Position numbers and translations under genes: made by a program
The notes under the pieces: generated by a model
Told to the model about the DNA's origin: nothing
Seen by the model: the letters and a program-made list of their open reading frames with translations, nothing else
The model's database searches: none
Shown: positions 32,162-41,828 of the stretch, in pieces
Layout: each line of letters starts with the position of its first letter
Numbering within the stretch: the stretch's first letter is position 1
NCBI RefSeq assembly: GCF_019670125.1
Contig: NZ_AP023033.1
Span: forward strand, 628,501-692,500
DNA from: Agarivorans aestuarii
GTDB taxonomy: Bacteria > Pseudomonadota > Gammaproteobacteria > Enterobacterales > Celerinatantimonadaceae
Length of the DNA: 64,000 nt
Direction of reading: 5' to 3'

Positions 32162-35100
32162 TCAGGTATTGAGAGATATATCTAATTGTGGGTAGGCTAT
32201 CTCTACCTTATTCGCCTTAAACTTGTCATTGATCAAAGTGTACAGTTCATGGGTCATCGGTAAGCGGTAACGCATTTCACTTACGTGGATACGCATCTCA
32301 AATTTCATTCCGTTATTGGTGTACTCGGTAAAGTAGATTTCTGGAGCTGGATTGGCCAATACGAGGCTATTTGCATCAACTGCTTCTTGCAGCAGCTTGG
32401 TGACTAATTCATTATCAGAGCCCTGTTTTACTTGCACCATTAGCACCACGCGGGTGATGGGATCGGTAAGCGACCAGTTAATAAACTGCTCGGTAATGAA
32501 GGCTTTGTTGGGTACGATAATTTCTTTGCGATCCCAATCCACAATTGTAGTAGCGCGCGTTTCGATATTAGAAATAGTACCGGTAAGTTCGCGAATGGTG
32601 ACGGTATCGCCAATTCTAATTGGTTTTTCAAACAAGATAATTAAGCCAGAAATAAAGTTAGCAAAGATCTCTTGAAGGCCAAAACCTAAACCAACGGTGA
32701 GCGCTGCCACTAGCCATTGTAATTTCGACCACTCGATACCCAGTAAACCAAATCCACTGAAAATACTAAACAATATCACCATGTAATTAATCATGGTGGT
32801 GATAGCAAAACCAGTGCCTGGGTTAAGGGATAAGTGCTGAAGCACCATTAGTTCTAGTAAGCCTGGCAAGTTGCGAATTAATACCACTGCAAAGAAAAAT
32901 ACCAGCAAGGCCGAGCCTAACGAGCGCAGGGTAATGGCATCTACCGTTGCGACGCCGGCGCGGCTGCTATTGCTTTCCCATAGGGTGACATTATCTAAGA
33001 ATGAGAAGGCGCTGGTCATTTCCGACCAACTCAGCAGCAGAATTAGCACTAAAGACAATACAAAGGCGGCGCGTAATAAGCCTAAAGACTGGGCACTAAT
33101 GGTGTCTAGGTCGATAACCGGTTCATCGATTGAGTCGATAACACCTTCGTTGGAGCTGTTTGGATCCTCTTCTTCAGATTGGCGTTGGGCAATCATTTCG
33201 GCGCGGCGCACCTTGGCTCGGTCAAAGGCAATTCGGCGGCGTTGCAATAGCATCCAGCGATGAATAAGCAAATAACCCAGTAAGAAAACTGCAGCAATGA
33301 TGAAGCTAAGCACTACTTGCCAATAAACCGTAAATGCTGTGGCAAAAAAGCCAGCAGCAGAAGCCAGTGCAGCCATTAGGGGAATGCTAATGGCGGCGCC
33401 CCAAATCAGCTTTTTAGCTAATTGCGGTGCTTTAAAAATGTCTAAGTGATAGTTAACCGGAAGCTCAATGCGATAGATGCTATGAAAGCCATAAGCCACC
33501 CACAATAGCAGCACTATAAAGCTCAAGCGTGCCAAGCCACTATAGGTGGGTTGGCTGGTTTGTAATATGCACAGATTGAGAATAAATACTAAGGGTAAGC
33601 TTACGTAAACCAAGCGGCGGATTAAAGTAATGGCTTGGCTGATATTTACCAAAGGCCATTTGAAATGGGTATTTAGGAGGCCATTTTTTTGGCAAAACTG
33701 CTGCAGTAAGTGAAATAGCCACAATACGATGGCAACGTTAAATAAGGCATCTCCCACGTCGCGGGCGAAGGAAGATTCCCACTCATACATCAGGGCAAAA
33801 CCTGCGCTAGCAATAAATAGCGCCAAGGGTGTGGCAAATACCGCACTGACTAACAAATTGGCAAGGGTATAGCTAAATTTGTCACGGGTAATGTTGCCGG
33901 TCTTTGAATCGACGCGCTGCAGGTATCCTTTAAGCCAATGTTTTTTTAGGTAGTAAACGTAAGCAACACTGGCTGCCACTAACACCAACCAGGCTAACCA
34001 TAGCCAAGACAGCTTGGTGGTGGCATTGCTGAGTTGAGAATACTGCTGAGCGCTAAATAACCAAATCAAGGAGTAACGAATATCACTGAAAAAGCTTAAA
34101 TCGATAGCTTTTACGTCGGCCGTCCAGAATAGCTCTTGATTGGCCTCTTGGTTGATGGTGTTAAGTTGACTATTGAGCTTGGAATAATCCAGCTTGAGTC
34201 TTGCTAGCTCAAATAATCTGGCATCTAGCTCTAATAGATACTTATCAGACAGCTGCTGATTAAGCTTTAAATGCTGATTAAATACTCGAGCTTGTTCTTG
34301 ATTTAAGCTGGCGATGAACTCGCGCTGAGCCTTTCTTTGGCTTTGATTACGTTGGTTGTAAAGCAGATTTTGGTGGCGATGTTTACTGATCCGCACTTCA
34401 ATAATCTGCTGCTCTATTGGCGCTACCGCTTTGAATTTTGGCAAACTGGTGATTTGCTCTCGTAGGTATTCACCGTATGAGCGAGTGACCTTCAGCCAGG
34501 AAACTTGTTCTTTAAAGTTGGCAAAGGTGAGTTTGATGTGTTCAAGCTCGTCGTTTACTTCTTCTTGTAAGTCGGCAATTTCTTCACTTTGCTCAAATAA
34601 GGCCGATAGTTCAGTTTGTAGTAATTGGTTCTGTTCAACCAAGTTCTTCACTATTGGGTCATTCAGTAATTCGGGAGCGGTAAAAGCTAGCTGATCAGAC
34701 AGACGCTGAGCTTCTGCTCGATGTTCTAGCGATAGTCGATTTTTAACACTTTCTAGAATGCGCTTTTCTGCCAATTGCTTGCGTTGGAGCACGCTTAATT
34801 CAAGTTGCAGTAGTTCGTTTCGATGGTTTGCACTTTGGGCGGCAAGTTCCACCATGGCCAGTTGAGCCGTTAAGCTGGCTTCGTTGACTTGGGCGCGAAC
34901 TCGTTCGGCTTCTTCCACTTCGTTAAGTACGCCAAACTCCAATTGCTCAAGCTTGGCACGCACCGTGGTTAATTGCTCTCGCAGTGGGCCGCTGCGCTGG
35001 TGATTTTCACTTACGTCTAAATCGATGCGGTATTGGCGCTGTTTTAGCTCGTCAATTTGGCTGTTGGTATTGCTTAGCTGAGCTTGCCAGATAGTGAGCT

Positions 35101-35440
35101 GCTCACTTAATTGATTCGAATTTAGCGATGCTAAGTTGTCGATTACCGGCGCTTGATATTGATTAAGTTGCTCTTGTTGTTCTTTTCGTAGGCGGGAGAA
35201 ATTGTTGATAATACCGCGGTAGTATTTGGCTTTTTCGCGGTAACTATTGCCCTCTTTTAATAGCGCTAAGGATTCTTCATAGATGAGTTGCTGTTGTTGG
35301 GTATTTAAGTTGCTGGGCTGGGTATCGAGAGAGCTAATTAAACCTTTGAGATGAGATTCTCCACCCACGTTGGCCTGTGCCGCTAAGCAAAAAAACAGTA
35401 GCGATACTAGGAAACCGCGAGAGAAAATCGATAAAGTCAT
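32162..35440 (-). CDS. mscM: large MscS-family mechanosensitive channel, MscM-like
   Basis: 1092 residues, similar to E. coli MscM/YjeP (1107). A signal peptide (to about 23) is followed by a long periplasmic coiled-coil region (about 25-460), about eight extra membrane helices, and the MscS core at the C-terminus with GLGFGLQEIFANFISGLIILFEKPIRIGDTVTI. It opens under membrane tension to release solutes in hypo-osmotic shock. The order mscM-psd-rsgA with divergent orn is that of E. coli, which supports the name. A hairpin lies between it and psd, so it is partly separate from the rsgA-psd transcript. Confidence 0.88.
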   Translation of the reverse strand: MTLSIFSRGFLVSLLFFCLAAQANVGGESHLKGLISSLDTQPSNLNTQQQQLIYEESLALLKEGNSYREKAKYYRGIINNFSRLRKEQQEQLNQYQAPVIDNLASLNSNQLSEQLTIWQAQLSNTNSQIDELKQRQYRIDLDVSENHQRSGPLREQLTTVRAKLEQLEFGVLNEVEEAERVRAQVNEASLTAQLAMVELAAQSANHRNELLQLELSVLQRKQLAEKRILESVKNRLSLEHRAEAQRLSDQLAFTAPELLNDPIVKNLVEQNQLLQTELSALFEQSEEIADLQEEVNDELEHIKLTFANFKEQVSWLKVTRSYGEYLREQITSLPKFKAVAPIEQQIIEVRISKHRHQNLLYNQRNQSQRKAQREFIASLNQEQARVFNQHLKLNQQLSDKYLLELDARLFELARLKLDYSKLNSQLNTINQEANQELFWTADVKAIDLSFFSDIRYSLIWLFSAQQYSQLSNATTKLSWLWLAWLVLVAASVAYVYYLKKHWLKGYLQRVDSKTGNITRDKFSYTLANLLVSAVFATPLALFIASAGFALMYEWESSFARDVGDALFNVAIVLWLFHLLQQFCQKNGLLNTHFKWPLVNISQAITLIRRLVYVSLPLVFILNLCILQTSQPTYSGLARLSFIVLLLWVAYGFHSIYRIELPVNYHLDIFKAPQLAKKLIWGAAISIPLMAALASAAGFFATAFTVYWQVVLSFIIAAVFLLGYLLIHRWMLLQRRRIAFDRAKVRRAEMIAQRQSEEEDPNSSNEGVIDSIDEPVIDLDTISAQSLGLLRAAFVLSLVLILLLSWSEMTSAFSFLDNVTLWESNSSRAGVATVDAITLRSLGSALLVFFFAVVLIRNLPGLLELMVLQHLSLNPGTGFAITTMINYMVILFSIFSGFGLLGIEWSKLQWLVAALTVGLGFGLQEIFANFISGLIILFEKPIRIGDTVTIRELTGTISNIETRATTIVDWDRKEIIVPNKAFITEQFINWSLTDPITRVVLMVQVKQGSDNELVTKLLQEAVDANSLVLANPAPEIYFTEYTNNGMKFEMRIHVSEMRYRLPMTHELYTLINDKFKANKVEIAYPQLDISLNT

Positions 35441-35539
35441 TGGTAAACAGCCATGGTTAAGACCGCATCATTGCGCTTAGCTTTGTTAGTTATTTTATAT
35501 TAAATATTTGAAATAGCGTAATAATAAGCAGAATTGAAT

Positions 35540-35567
35540 AAGCCTTGGTAAAGAATTACCAAGGCTT
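35540..35567 (-). terminator. hairpin between psd and mscM
   Basis: AAGCCTTGGTAA and TTACCAAGGCTT (12-bp perfect stem, 4-nt loop). On the minus strand only ATTCAATT follows, so the T-tract is weak. It may limit read-through from psd into mscM. Confidence 0.5.
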
Positions 35568-35574
35568 GCAGTAG

Positions 35575-36429
35575 CTATTCAGCTTTAGTTGCAAAGTGAG
35601 TCCCCATTACGGTGGCAACTGTTGGCGCTAGTGATTGCTCAAATTCTATGGCGTCTTTGGCAAATAGCATCACTACGGTCGAGCCTAACTTAAAGCGGCC
35701 CATTTCTGCGCCTTTATCTAGGCTAATTTCTTGGTCTTGATAATTCCAAGTGAATACTTGTTTGCCACCTGGTGGCGTTACTGTACCTGACCAAATGGTT
35801 TCTATGCTGGCTACAATGGTGGCACCCACTAATACCATGGCCATGGGGCCAAACTCGGTATCAAAAATTGCCACTACGCGTTCATTGCGGGCAAACAGGT
35901 TAGGCACGTTGGCAGCCGTTAGTGGGTTAACCGAGAACAGTTGCCCTGGTACGTAGACCATTTTACGCAGTTTACCTTTACAAGGCATGTGAATGCGGTG
36001 GTAGTCTTTGGGGGCTAAGTAGATGGTAGCAAAGTCGCCGTCGCTAAATTCTTCGGCTAAAGCCTTATCTCCGCCGAGTAGCTCGCGGGCACTGTAGTCA
36101 TGGCCTTTGGCTTGAATCAGTTGGCCATGCTGAATAGGCCCTAATTGGCTTACTGCGCCATCTACAGGGTGAGCTAAGTTGTAGTCGCCATCAACAATTG
36201 GGCGGGCACCCGGCTTTAATGGGCGGGTAAAAAACGCGTTAAAGCTTGAATAAGCGCTGGGTTCGCTGTGAACCGCATCGTTCATGTCTACTTGATAGCG
36301 ATTAATGAACTTTTTAATCACCCAATGGCTTAGCTTTCCTGCTTCAGCTTGAGCTAGTTTACCCACTAAACGGGATAAACCATGTTGAGGAAAGCAGTAC
36401 TGGGCGGCAACTTTAATTTTGTCTAACAC
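35575..36429 (-). CDS. psd: phosphatidylserine decarboxylase proenzyme
   Basis: 284 residues. The LGST motif (248-251) is the self-cleavage site, where Gly249-Ser250 gives the pyruvoyl cofactor of the alpha chain. The catalytic Asp90 (HPVDGA) and His147 (YHRIHMP) are present. It makes phosphatidylethanolamine from phosphatidylserine at the inner membrane. It follows rsgA after 28 bp. Confidence 0.96.
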   Translation of the reverse strand: MLDKIKVAAQYCFPQHGLSRLVGKLAQAEAGKLSHWVIKKFINRYQVDMNDAVHSEPSAYSSFNAFFTRPLKPGARPIVDGDYNLAHPVDGAVSQLGPIQHGQLIQAKGHDYSARELLGGDKALAEEFSDGDFATIYLAPKDYHRIHMPCKGKLRKMVYVPGQLFSVNPLTAANVPNLFARNERVVAIFDTEFGPMAMVLVGATIVASIETIWSGTVTPPGGKQVFTWNYQDQEISLDKGAEMGRFKLGSTVVMLFAKDAIEFEQSLAPTVATVMGTHFATKAE

Positions 36430-36457
36430 GCTAAGTTCTCGTTGTTTATTGGTTTGA

Positions 36458-37498
36458 TTATTTCTTTCCGGGAATAGCCCGAGAAGGTTTGTTACTTTCC
36501 ATCGTTTCGAGAATGCGCTGGTAGCTGTCGAAACGTTGTTGCGAAATTTTGCCAGAGTCTATCGCTTCTTGCATTGCGCAACCAGGATCTCCTTGGTGCT
36601 TGCAGTCACGAAAACGGCATTGATTTAACCAAGGGCGAAATTCGATAAAGCCCCAGGCTACTCGGTCTTTTTCAAGATGCCATAGTTGAAACTCTCGAAC
36701 CCCTGGGGAATCGATTAAGCGACCGCCACATAGCAAGTGATATAAGCGTGCAGTGGTAGTGGTGTGCTGACCAAGCCCTGACATCTCGGAGACTTCTTTG
36801 GTATCTATGCTCTGCTCAGGCAATAAGCTATTCACCAATGAGCTTTTACCCACGCCAGACTGACCAACAAAGATGCTGGTTTTATTGCTTAACTGCTGGC
36901 TTAAATCGTCAAGCCCTTCGGCTTGTTTGGTGCTGGCGTAGATAACTTTGTAGCCGAGTTGCTGATAATTTTTGAGTTGTGCTTCTATAACGCTGCGCTG
37001 TTCTGCATCAAGTAAATCAACTTTGTTCAGCAGAATAATTGGCTCAAGATCAACATCTTCTACGGCAACTAAATAGCGGTCTACGATGCTGGTGGAAAAC
37101 TCGGGAAGTACCGCAGACACAATGACAACTTGGTCGATATTGGCGGCAATAGCTTTAATTCCATCATAAAAATCGGGGCGAGTAAGCACTGAACGGCGCT
37201 CGTGACAGGCTTCAATTACCCCACGAATGCCGGATTGCTCTTCGTTGCCGGCACGCCAAACTACTTCATCTCCACTAACTAAAGAGCCTACTGAACGGCG
37301 CATATTACAACGGAACACTTCTCCATTGCTGGCTTCCACATCGGCATGTTGACCGAAGCGGCTAATGATAGTTCCCTCTTGTTGAGGGCCCAACTGGTCA
37401 TCTAACCATTGGTGGCTATCTTGTTTTTTTAAGCGCTTTTCTTGGTTGCTGCGCACACGGCGAAGCTGACCTTGGCTCAGTTTCTTTCTCTTTGTCAC
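36458..37498 (-). CDS. rsgA: small ribosomal subunit biogenesis GTPase RsgA
   Basis: 346 residues. N-terminal OB fold, then a circularly permuted GTPase: NKVD (158-161), P-loop GQSGVGKS (212-219) and the G3-like DSPGVREF (about 263-270), in permuted order. The C-terminal zinc site is C-x4-C-x-H-x5-C (294-307). It checks late 30S assembly. It diverges from orn, 93 bp apart, and is followed by psd. Confidence 0.96.
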   Translation of the reverse strand: MTKRKKLSQGQLRRVRSNQEKRLKKQDSHQWLDDQLGPQQEGTIISRFGQHADVEASNGEVFRCNMRRSVGSLVSGDEVVWRAGNEEQSGIRGVIEACHERRSVLTRPDFYDGIKAIAANIDQVVIVSAVLPEFSTSIVDRYLVAVEDVDLEPIILLNKVDLLDAEQRSVIEAQLKNYQQLGYKVIYASTKQAEGLDDLSQQLSNKTSIFVGQSGVGKSSLVNSLLPEQSIDTKEVSEMSGLGQHTTTTARLYHLLCGGRLIDSPGVREFQLWHLEKDRVAWGFIEFRPWLNQCRFRDCKHQGDPGCAMQEAIDSGKISQQRFDSYQRILETMESNKPSRAIPGKK

Positions 37499-37591
37499 GA
37501 AAACTGCTATTCAAGTAAGTGTAATAAATCGCTATGATACCGCTTATCAAAGATTTGCGGAAAATATTTCCGAAATATAAATAGGGTCAAC

Positions 37592-38146
37592 ATGACTGTT
37601 AGTGAACAGAACTTAGTTTGGGTTGATATGGAGATGACTGGTCTCGAGCCCATGACTGATCGCGTTTTAGAGATCGCGACGATTATTACCGATGCTCAAT
37701 TAAACATTCTTGCAGAAGGGCCAGTGATAGCTGTGCATCAATCTGATGAGGTGTTGGCGGGCATGGATGAGTGGTGTACAACTACTCATACGGGTTCTGG
37801 TTTAGTTGACCGAGTGCTTGCTAGCACTATTAACGAACAGCAAGCTGCTGAACAAACTATTGAGTTTATTAAGCAATGGGTACCTAAAGGGGTATCACCA
37901 ATGTGTGGTAATAGCATTGGCCAAGATCGCCGCTTTATGCATCAGTATTTGCCTGAGCTTGAGCAATTCTTCCATTATCGAAATATTGATGTGAGCACGG
38001 TGAAAGAATTGGCTCGCCGTTGGCAGCCTGAGATTCTAGATGGCTTCACTAAAAGTGGTACCCATCTCGCGCTAGACGACATTCGTGAATCGATTGCTGA
38101 AATGCAGCATTATCAAAAAACCTTCTTCAAACTGGGCGAAAACTAA
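37592..38146 (+). CDS. orn: oligoribonuclease
   Basis: 184 residues, typical length (181 in E. coli). DEDDh exonuclease motifs: [10 protein letters not shown] (Asp, Glu), [10 protein letters not shown] (Asp) and the final HLALDDI with His and Asp. It degrades 2-5-nt RNAs and pGpG, the linear product of cyclic-di-GMP breakdown. The GGGTCAAC region precedes the ATG. No terminator is seen before the tRNA promoter downstream. Confidence 0.96.
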   Translation: MTVSEQNLVWVDMEMTGLEPMTDRVLEIATIITDAQLNILAEGPVIAVHQSDEVLAGMDEWCTTTHTGSGLVDRVLASTINEQQAAEQTIEFIKQWVPKGVSPMCGNSIGQDRRFMHQYLPELEQFFHYRNIDVSTVKELARRWQPEILDGFTKSGTHLALDDIRESIAEMQHYQKTFFKLGEN

Positions 38147-38186
38147 ACAAACAGTTTGAGAGCTGCAAATTTTTCTTTTACAGCTC

Positions 38187-38214
38187 TTGCAAAGGTAAAA
38201 ATTCCTCGTATAAT
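38187..38214 (+). promoter_or_regulatory. promoter of the tRNA-Gly array
   Basis: TTGCAA (38187-38192) and TATAAT (38209-38214) are 16 bp apart. The GC-rich TCGCAGCCC just after is like the discriminator of stringently controlled stable-RNA promoters. Confidence 0.75.
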
Positions 38215-38290
38215 TCGCAGCCCTAAACAACGTGAAGGCACGGCCTTACGACTGTTAGGCTTGTCACTTTTGTTAGTGATAAAGAATTGA

Positions 38291-38353
38291 GCAGCACTGG
38301 CTCAGTGTGGGTACAAAGAGTAGCGCAACCATTGGTTAGGCTCTCGACACACT
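38291..38353 (+). repeat. tRNA-like half element A
   Basis: Begins GCAGCACTGGCTCAGTG, two changes from the tRNA-Gly 5' end, then diverges. It can fold: AGTGTG pairs with CACACT around a hairpin with GAG/CTC, AGC/GCT and AACC/GGTT (loop ATT). It lacks anticodon and T arms. It is the first of three copies spaced exactly 213 bp apart. Confidence 0.7.
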
Positions 38354-38372
38354 AAATAGTGATAAAGATTAA

Positions 38373-38448
38373 GCGGCACTAGCTCAGTTGGTAGAGCGCA
38401 ACCTTGCCAAGGTTGAGGTCATCAGTTCGAACCTGATGTGCCGCTCCA
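38373..38448 (+). tRNA. tRNA-Gly(GCC) 1
   Basis: 76 nt including the encoded CCA. The acceptor stem GCGGCAC pairs with GTGCCGC, the anticodon loop is TTGCCAA (GCC) and the T-loop has TTCGAAC. It decodes GGC and GGT. First of three identical copies under one promoter. Confidence 0.97.
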
Positions 38449-38503
38449 AATTTAAAGCTTTAGCTAATACCAAGTAGTTAAAGTTAGTTTTAAGAAAGAT
38501 TAA

Positions 38504-38566
38504 GCGGCACTAGCTCAGTGTGGATATAAAGAGTAGCGCAACCTTCGGTTAGGCTCTCAACACACT
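38504..38566 (+). repeat. tRNA-like half element B
   Basis: Begins with the first 16 nt of tRNA-Gly exactly, then leaves the tRNA sequence. The same fold as element A, with loop TTC in place of ATT inside the AACC/GGTT stem. Lies between tRNA copies 1 and 2. Confidence 0.72.
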
Positions 38567-38585
38567 AAATAGTGATAAAGATTAA

Positions 38586-38661
38586 GCGGCACTAGCTCAG
38601 TTGGTAGAGCGCAACCTTGCCAAGGTTGAGGTCATCAGTTCGAACCTGATGTGCCGCTCCA
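38586..38661 (+). tRNA. tRNA-Gly(GCC) 2
   Basis: Identical to copy 1, with GCC anticodon and encoded CCA, exactly 213 bp downstream of it. Confidence 0.97.
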
Positions 38662-38716
38662 GATTTAAAGCTTTAGCTAATACCAAGTAGTTAAAGTTAG
38701 TTTTAAGAAAGATTAA

Positions 38717-38779
38717 GCGGCACTAGCTCAGTGTGGATATAAAGAGTAGCGCAACCTTCGGTTAGGCTCTCAACACACT
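38717..38779 (+). repeat. tRNA-like half element C
   Basis: Identical in sequence to element B, 213 bp downstream. Lies between tRNA copies 2 and 3. Confidence 0.72.
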
Positions 38780-38798
38780 AAATAGTGATAAAGATTAA

Positions 38799-38874
38799 GC
38801 GGCACTAGCTCAGTTGGTAGAGCGCAACCTTGCCAAGGTTGAGGTCATCAGTTCGAACCTGATGTGCCGCTCCA
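38799..38874 (+). tRNA. tRNA-Gly(GCC) 3
   Basis: Identical to copies 1 and 2, with encoded CCA. The array ends with a strong terminator 5 nt later. Confidence 0.97.
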
Positions 38875-38878
38875 AACT

Positions 38879-38913
38879 AAAGCCCTGCATCATTGATGCG
38901 GGGCTTTTTTTTT
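38879..38913 (+). terminator. Rho-independent terminator of the tRNA array
   Basis: AAGCCCTGCATC pairs with GATGCGGGGCTT (one wobble) around a 3-nt loop, followed by a long T-run. Confidence 0.9.
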
Positions 38914-38940
38914 GCCTCTTGTTTTGTGGCCAAGCGATTA

Positions 38941-39102
38941 ATACCAATCGTTCTAAGTAACGGTTTATTCTATCTGGTCAAAATACTCGATAACTGCGTT
39001 AGAATTTTTAATTGTAGAATAATTACTTATCGAAAAATCCTGCCTTATTCTCGATAATTTTACCTGCGTTATTTCTGAACACTTACTTAGTGTGATTGGT
39101 AT
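38941..39102. repeat. MITE-like element with 20-bp terminal inverted repeats
   Basis: 162 bp. The ends ATACCAATCGTTCTAAGTAA (left) and the inverse of ATACCAATCACACTAAGTAA (right) match at 17 of 20 positions. The interior is AT-rich and has repeated CTCGATAA and TGCGTTA words. Such TACCAATC-ended repeats are common in Alteromonadales and Shewanella genomes (general knowledge). It lies between the tRNA terminator and the DNA repair gene and encodes no convincing protein. Confidence 0.62.
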
Positions 39103-39177
39103 AAAATACGCAAACCTCTGTTGGTGGTTTAAGCTGGTGCTTAAAGTAAGCATTTTGCTTCCATAAAAGGGTGAACA

Positions 39178-39897
39178 ATGGATCAAGTCAAGCAAGTTCA
39201 ACAAGCCCTACGTGAGTTTGCTGAGCCAGAAAAGGCCGCGTTTTTGCCGACATTTTTTCAAGCATTGCCCGGCGGTTATGGCGAAGGTGATCAGTTTTTA
39301 GGTATTCGGGTACCTAACATAAGAAAAGTTGCCAAAGCTTACCTTTTACCGCTAGAGCAACTTACAGACTTAATTTGTTCTGTTTTTCATGAAGAGCGCT
39401 TTTTTGCTCTGGTAGTCATGTGTCAGCATTATCAAAAAGCTAAGTCTGATGACGAGCAACAAGCAGTGTTTGCGTTTTATCAGCGCTATATTAAGAACGT
39501 GAACAATTGGGATTTAGTGGATTGCTCAGCCCCTAAAATTGTTGGGCCTTTTATCTGGCATCATCAAGATTGGGAACTGCTCGAACAATTTGCTAGCAGT
39601 ACTAGCATGTGGCAGCAGCGCATTGCTATGGTGAGTTGCTTTTACTACATACGCCAAAATGACGTTGATATTACGATTGCGCTAGCTAAGCGTTTTCATA
39701 GTCATACTCACCCCTTAATGCACAAAGCGGTGGGGTGGATGCTTAGAGAGCTGGCCAAGAGAGATAAGCCTGCGGTAGAGTTTTTTTTGCAACAGCACCT
39801 TAGCGTCCTGCCTAGAGAATTGCTGCGTTATAGCATTGAGCATTTTGACGAGCCGCTTCGCCAATCTTACTTAAGCGGCTCTATTCTCGAATCTTAA
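39178..39897 (+). CDS. DNA alkylation repair protein, AlkD-like HEAT repeats
   Basis: 239 residues. All-helical HEAT-like repeats of the AlkC/AlkD family: FFQALPGGYGEGDQFLGIRVPNIRKVAK near the N-terminus and NWDLVDCSAPKIVG, both family signatures. AlkD excises 3- and 7-alkylpurines from DNA without base flipping. It stands alone, convergent with the glucokinase gene, with no gap between the two stop codons. Confidence 0.85.
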   Translation: MDQVKQVQQALREFAEPEKAAFLPTFFQALPGGYGEGDQFLGIRVPNIRKVAKAYLLPLEQLTDLICSVFHEERFFALVVMCQHYQKAKSDDEQQAVFAFYQRYIKNVNNWDLVDCSAPKIVGPFIWHHQDWELLEQFASSTSMWQQRIAMVSCFYYIRQNDVDITIALAKRFHSHTHPLMHKAVGWMLRELAKRDKPAVEFFLQQHLSVLPRELLRYSIEHFDEPLRQSYLSGSILES

Positions 39898-40635
39898 TTA
39901 GCTTTGATGCTGGGCGTACATGGCTGCGCCAACAATGCCAGCTTGGTTTAATCCTTGAGCTGGCAAAGTTTCTGCTTTTAGATCCAGCTGTGTTTGGTAT
40001 TTTTCGAATTTTTTACTGGCACCGCCACCAATAATGAAGCAGTCGGGCGACATTAAAAACTCGAGACGCTGTAGGTAAAGGTTGAAACGCTTGCCCCATT
40101 TTTTCCAGCTTAGCTCCTCTGCTTCGCGCACTCTGGCGCTGGCGTAGTGTTCGGCTACACGTCCTTCTAGAATAATATGGCCAAACTCGGTGTTGGGAAG
40201 CAATTCGCCATTTACAAATACTGCGCTACCTAAGCCGGTGCCTACGGTAATAATTACTACCACACCTTGGTGTTGGTGACCCGCGCCAAACGCCATTTCG
40301 GCCATACCGGCTGCATCGGCATCATTGACTACATAACATGGGCAGTCGGTATATTCAGCGAATAAGGCCTCAACGTTGGTGCCAATCCAGCTTTTATCAA
40401 TATTAGAGGCAGTTTGGGCAACCCCATGGTGAACCGTTGCAGGAAAGCCGCAACCAATAGGCCCTTGCCAAGAGAAATGCTCAACCATTTGCTTTAAGCT
40501 TTGGGCTACTGCTTTGGGCGTGGCAGGCTGTGGGGTGGCAATGCGGTGGCGCTCGCTAATTAGCTCGCCAGTGGTAGAGTCTACGATGGCCGCCTTTATG
40601 CCGGTGCCACCAATATCAACGCCAAGTAAGTGCAT
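39898..40635 (-). CDS. ppgK: polyphosphate glucokinase-like ROK kinase
   Basis: 245 residues, short for a ROK protein and typical of polyphosphate glucokinases. Phosphate-1 loop [17 protein letters not shown], catalytic-base Asp in [12 protein letters not shown], phosphate-2 loop [14 protein letters not shown], and EFGHI before the sugar site. It would phosphorylate glucose with polyphosphate and/or ATP. The zinc-binding Cys motif of other ROK kinases is absent, which fits this group. Confidence 0.82.
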   Translation of the reverse strand: MHLLGVDIGGTGIKAAIVDSTTGELISERHRIATPQPATPKAVAQSLKQMVEHFSWQGPIGCGFPATVHHGVAQTASNIDKSWIGTNVEALFAEYTDCPCYVVNDADAAGMAEMAFGAGHQHQGVVVIITVGTGLGSAVFVNGELLPNTEFGHIILEGRVAEHYASARVREAEELSWKKWGKRFNLYLQRLEFLMSPDCFIIGGGASKKFEKYQTQLDLKAETLPAQGLNQAGIVGAAMYAQHQS

Positions 40636-40694
40636 GAGCTGCTTCCATTTTATTTGTTCTTAAAAAGTGTAACAGAACTTGTTCTGCCGATGCA

Positions 40695-41828
40695 TTAAGC
40701 ATCGCGAGTTAATCCTTTTTCTATAATACGGATCAAACGGGCAGTTTTGCGAGAATCTTTTGCCGCTTTGTTTTGCTGTTGCTCTATTGCCCAGTCAACG
40801 TGGTGTTGGGCAACGGCTTCAAGCCCTTGCTTGGCGCTTAGCGCATCAATAGCTTGTTGTGAATAGGCGGCGTTGCCTAAGGCAATGGCTACATTACGTA
40901 GCCACTGTTGATAGCCGATCCGACGAATTGGCGAGCCTTCGGTTTTTTTTAGAAACTGTTCTTCGGTCCATGCAAACAAGGTAAGCAGAGTAGGTTGGTC
41001 TAGCGATTCTCTTGCGGCAAAATCAGCTTCTTGAGTGAGTTGGGCGTAACGGTTCCATGGGCATGTGAGCTGGCAATCGTCGCAGCCGTAGATGCGATTG
41101 CCCATTAGCGGCCGTAATTCTTCATCTATTATCCCATCGTATTCAATGGTGAGATAAGAAATACAGCGACGCGCATCTACTTGATAGGGTTCTACAATGG
41201 CCTGCGTGGGGCAAATGGTGATGCAGGCAACACAATCACCACATTGCTCGTCAACCGGCTGGTCGATGGGCAGGGGTAAATCAACAAACAATTCGCCTAA
41301 GAAAAACCACGAACCGGCACCTTGGTTGATGATTAAGCTGTGTTTACCAGTCCAGCCTAAACCTGCTTTGGTGGCCAGTTGGCGCTCCATTACCGGGGCA
41401 GAATCGACAAAAGGGCGCATGTTTAGCTGCTGTTGGCAGTAATCGTTAATCGCTTTACCTAGCTGATTTAGCCGCTTACGCATTAGTTTGTGGTAGTCAC
41501 GCCCCAGCGCATAACGGCTAATATAGGCCTGTTCGCTGGCGCTGAGGCTTTGGGCAAACTTAGCGTCTTCCGGCAGGTAATCCATGCGCACCGAAATGAT
41601 TCGTTGGGTGCCTTCATGCAGCTGCTCTGGGTGTTTGCGAAGCTCCAGATTACGGGCTAAATAGTCCATTTCTCCGTGGTAGTTTTTTGCCAGCCATTGC
41701 TCAACATCTTGATGATGTTGACTGAGATCCACATCTGTTATGCCGATCTGTTGAAAACCTAGCGATTTAGCGGTTAGCTTGATATGTTGAACCAGCTGTT
41801 TTAGGTCTATTTCGGATAGTAGGGACAT
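40695..41828 (-). CDS. queG: epoxyqueuosine reductase
   Basis: 377 residues. It makes queuosine in tRNA from epoxyqueuosine with cobalamin. Two [4Fe-4S] motifs are seen, CGDCVACITICPTQAI and CDDCQLTCPWN, plus the conserved start LGFQQIGITDVDLS that matches E. coli QueG. Its ATG (41826-41828) overlaps that of nnr by 2 nt on the opposite strand, so each gene's promoter must lie in the other. Confidence 0.94.
   Translation of the reverse strand: MSLLSEIDLKQLVQHIKLTAKSLGFQQIGITDVDLSQHHQDVEQWLAKNYHGEMDYLARNLELRKHPEQLHEGTQRIISVRMDYLPEDAKFAQSLSASEQAYISRYALGRDYHKLMRKRLNQLGKAINDYCQQQLNMRPFVDSAPVMERQLATKAGLGWTGKHSLIINQGAGSWFFLGELFVDLPLPIDQPVDEQCGDCVACITICPTQAIVEPYQVDARRCISYLTIEYDGIIDEELRPLMGNRIYGCDDCQLTCPWNRYAQLTQEADFAARESLDQPTLLTLFAWTEEQFLKKTEGSPIRRIGYQQWLRNVAIALGNAAYSQQAIDALSAKQGLEAVAQHHVDWAIEQQQNKAAKDSRKTARLIRIIEKGLTRDA

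Noticed and set aside
38291-38874. CRISPR-like or integron-like array
   Set aside because: The 213-bp units contain complete tRNA genes and no spacer diversity; it is a tandem duplication.
38965-39204. 79-codon minus-strand open frame
   Set aside because: It covers the MITE-like repeat and runs into the DNA-repair gene start; composition looks non-coding.
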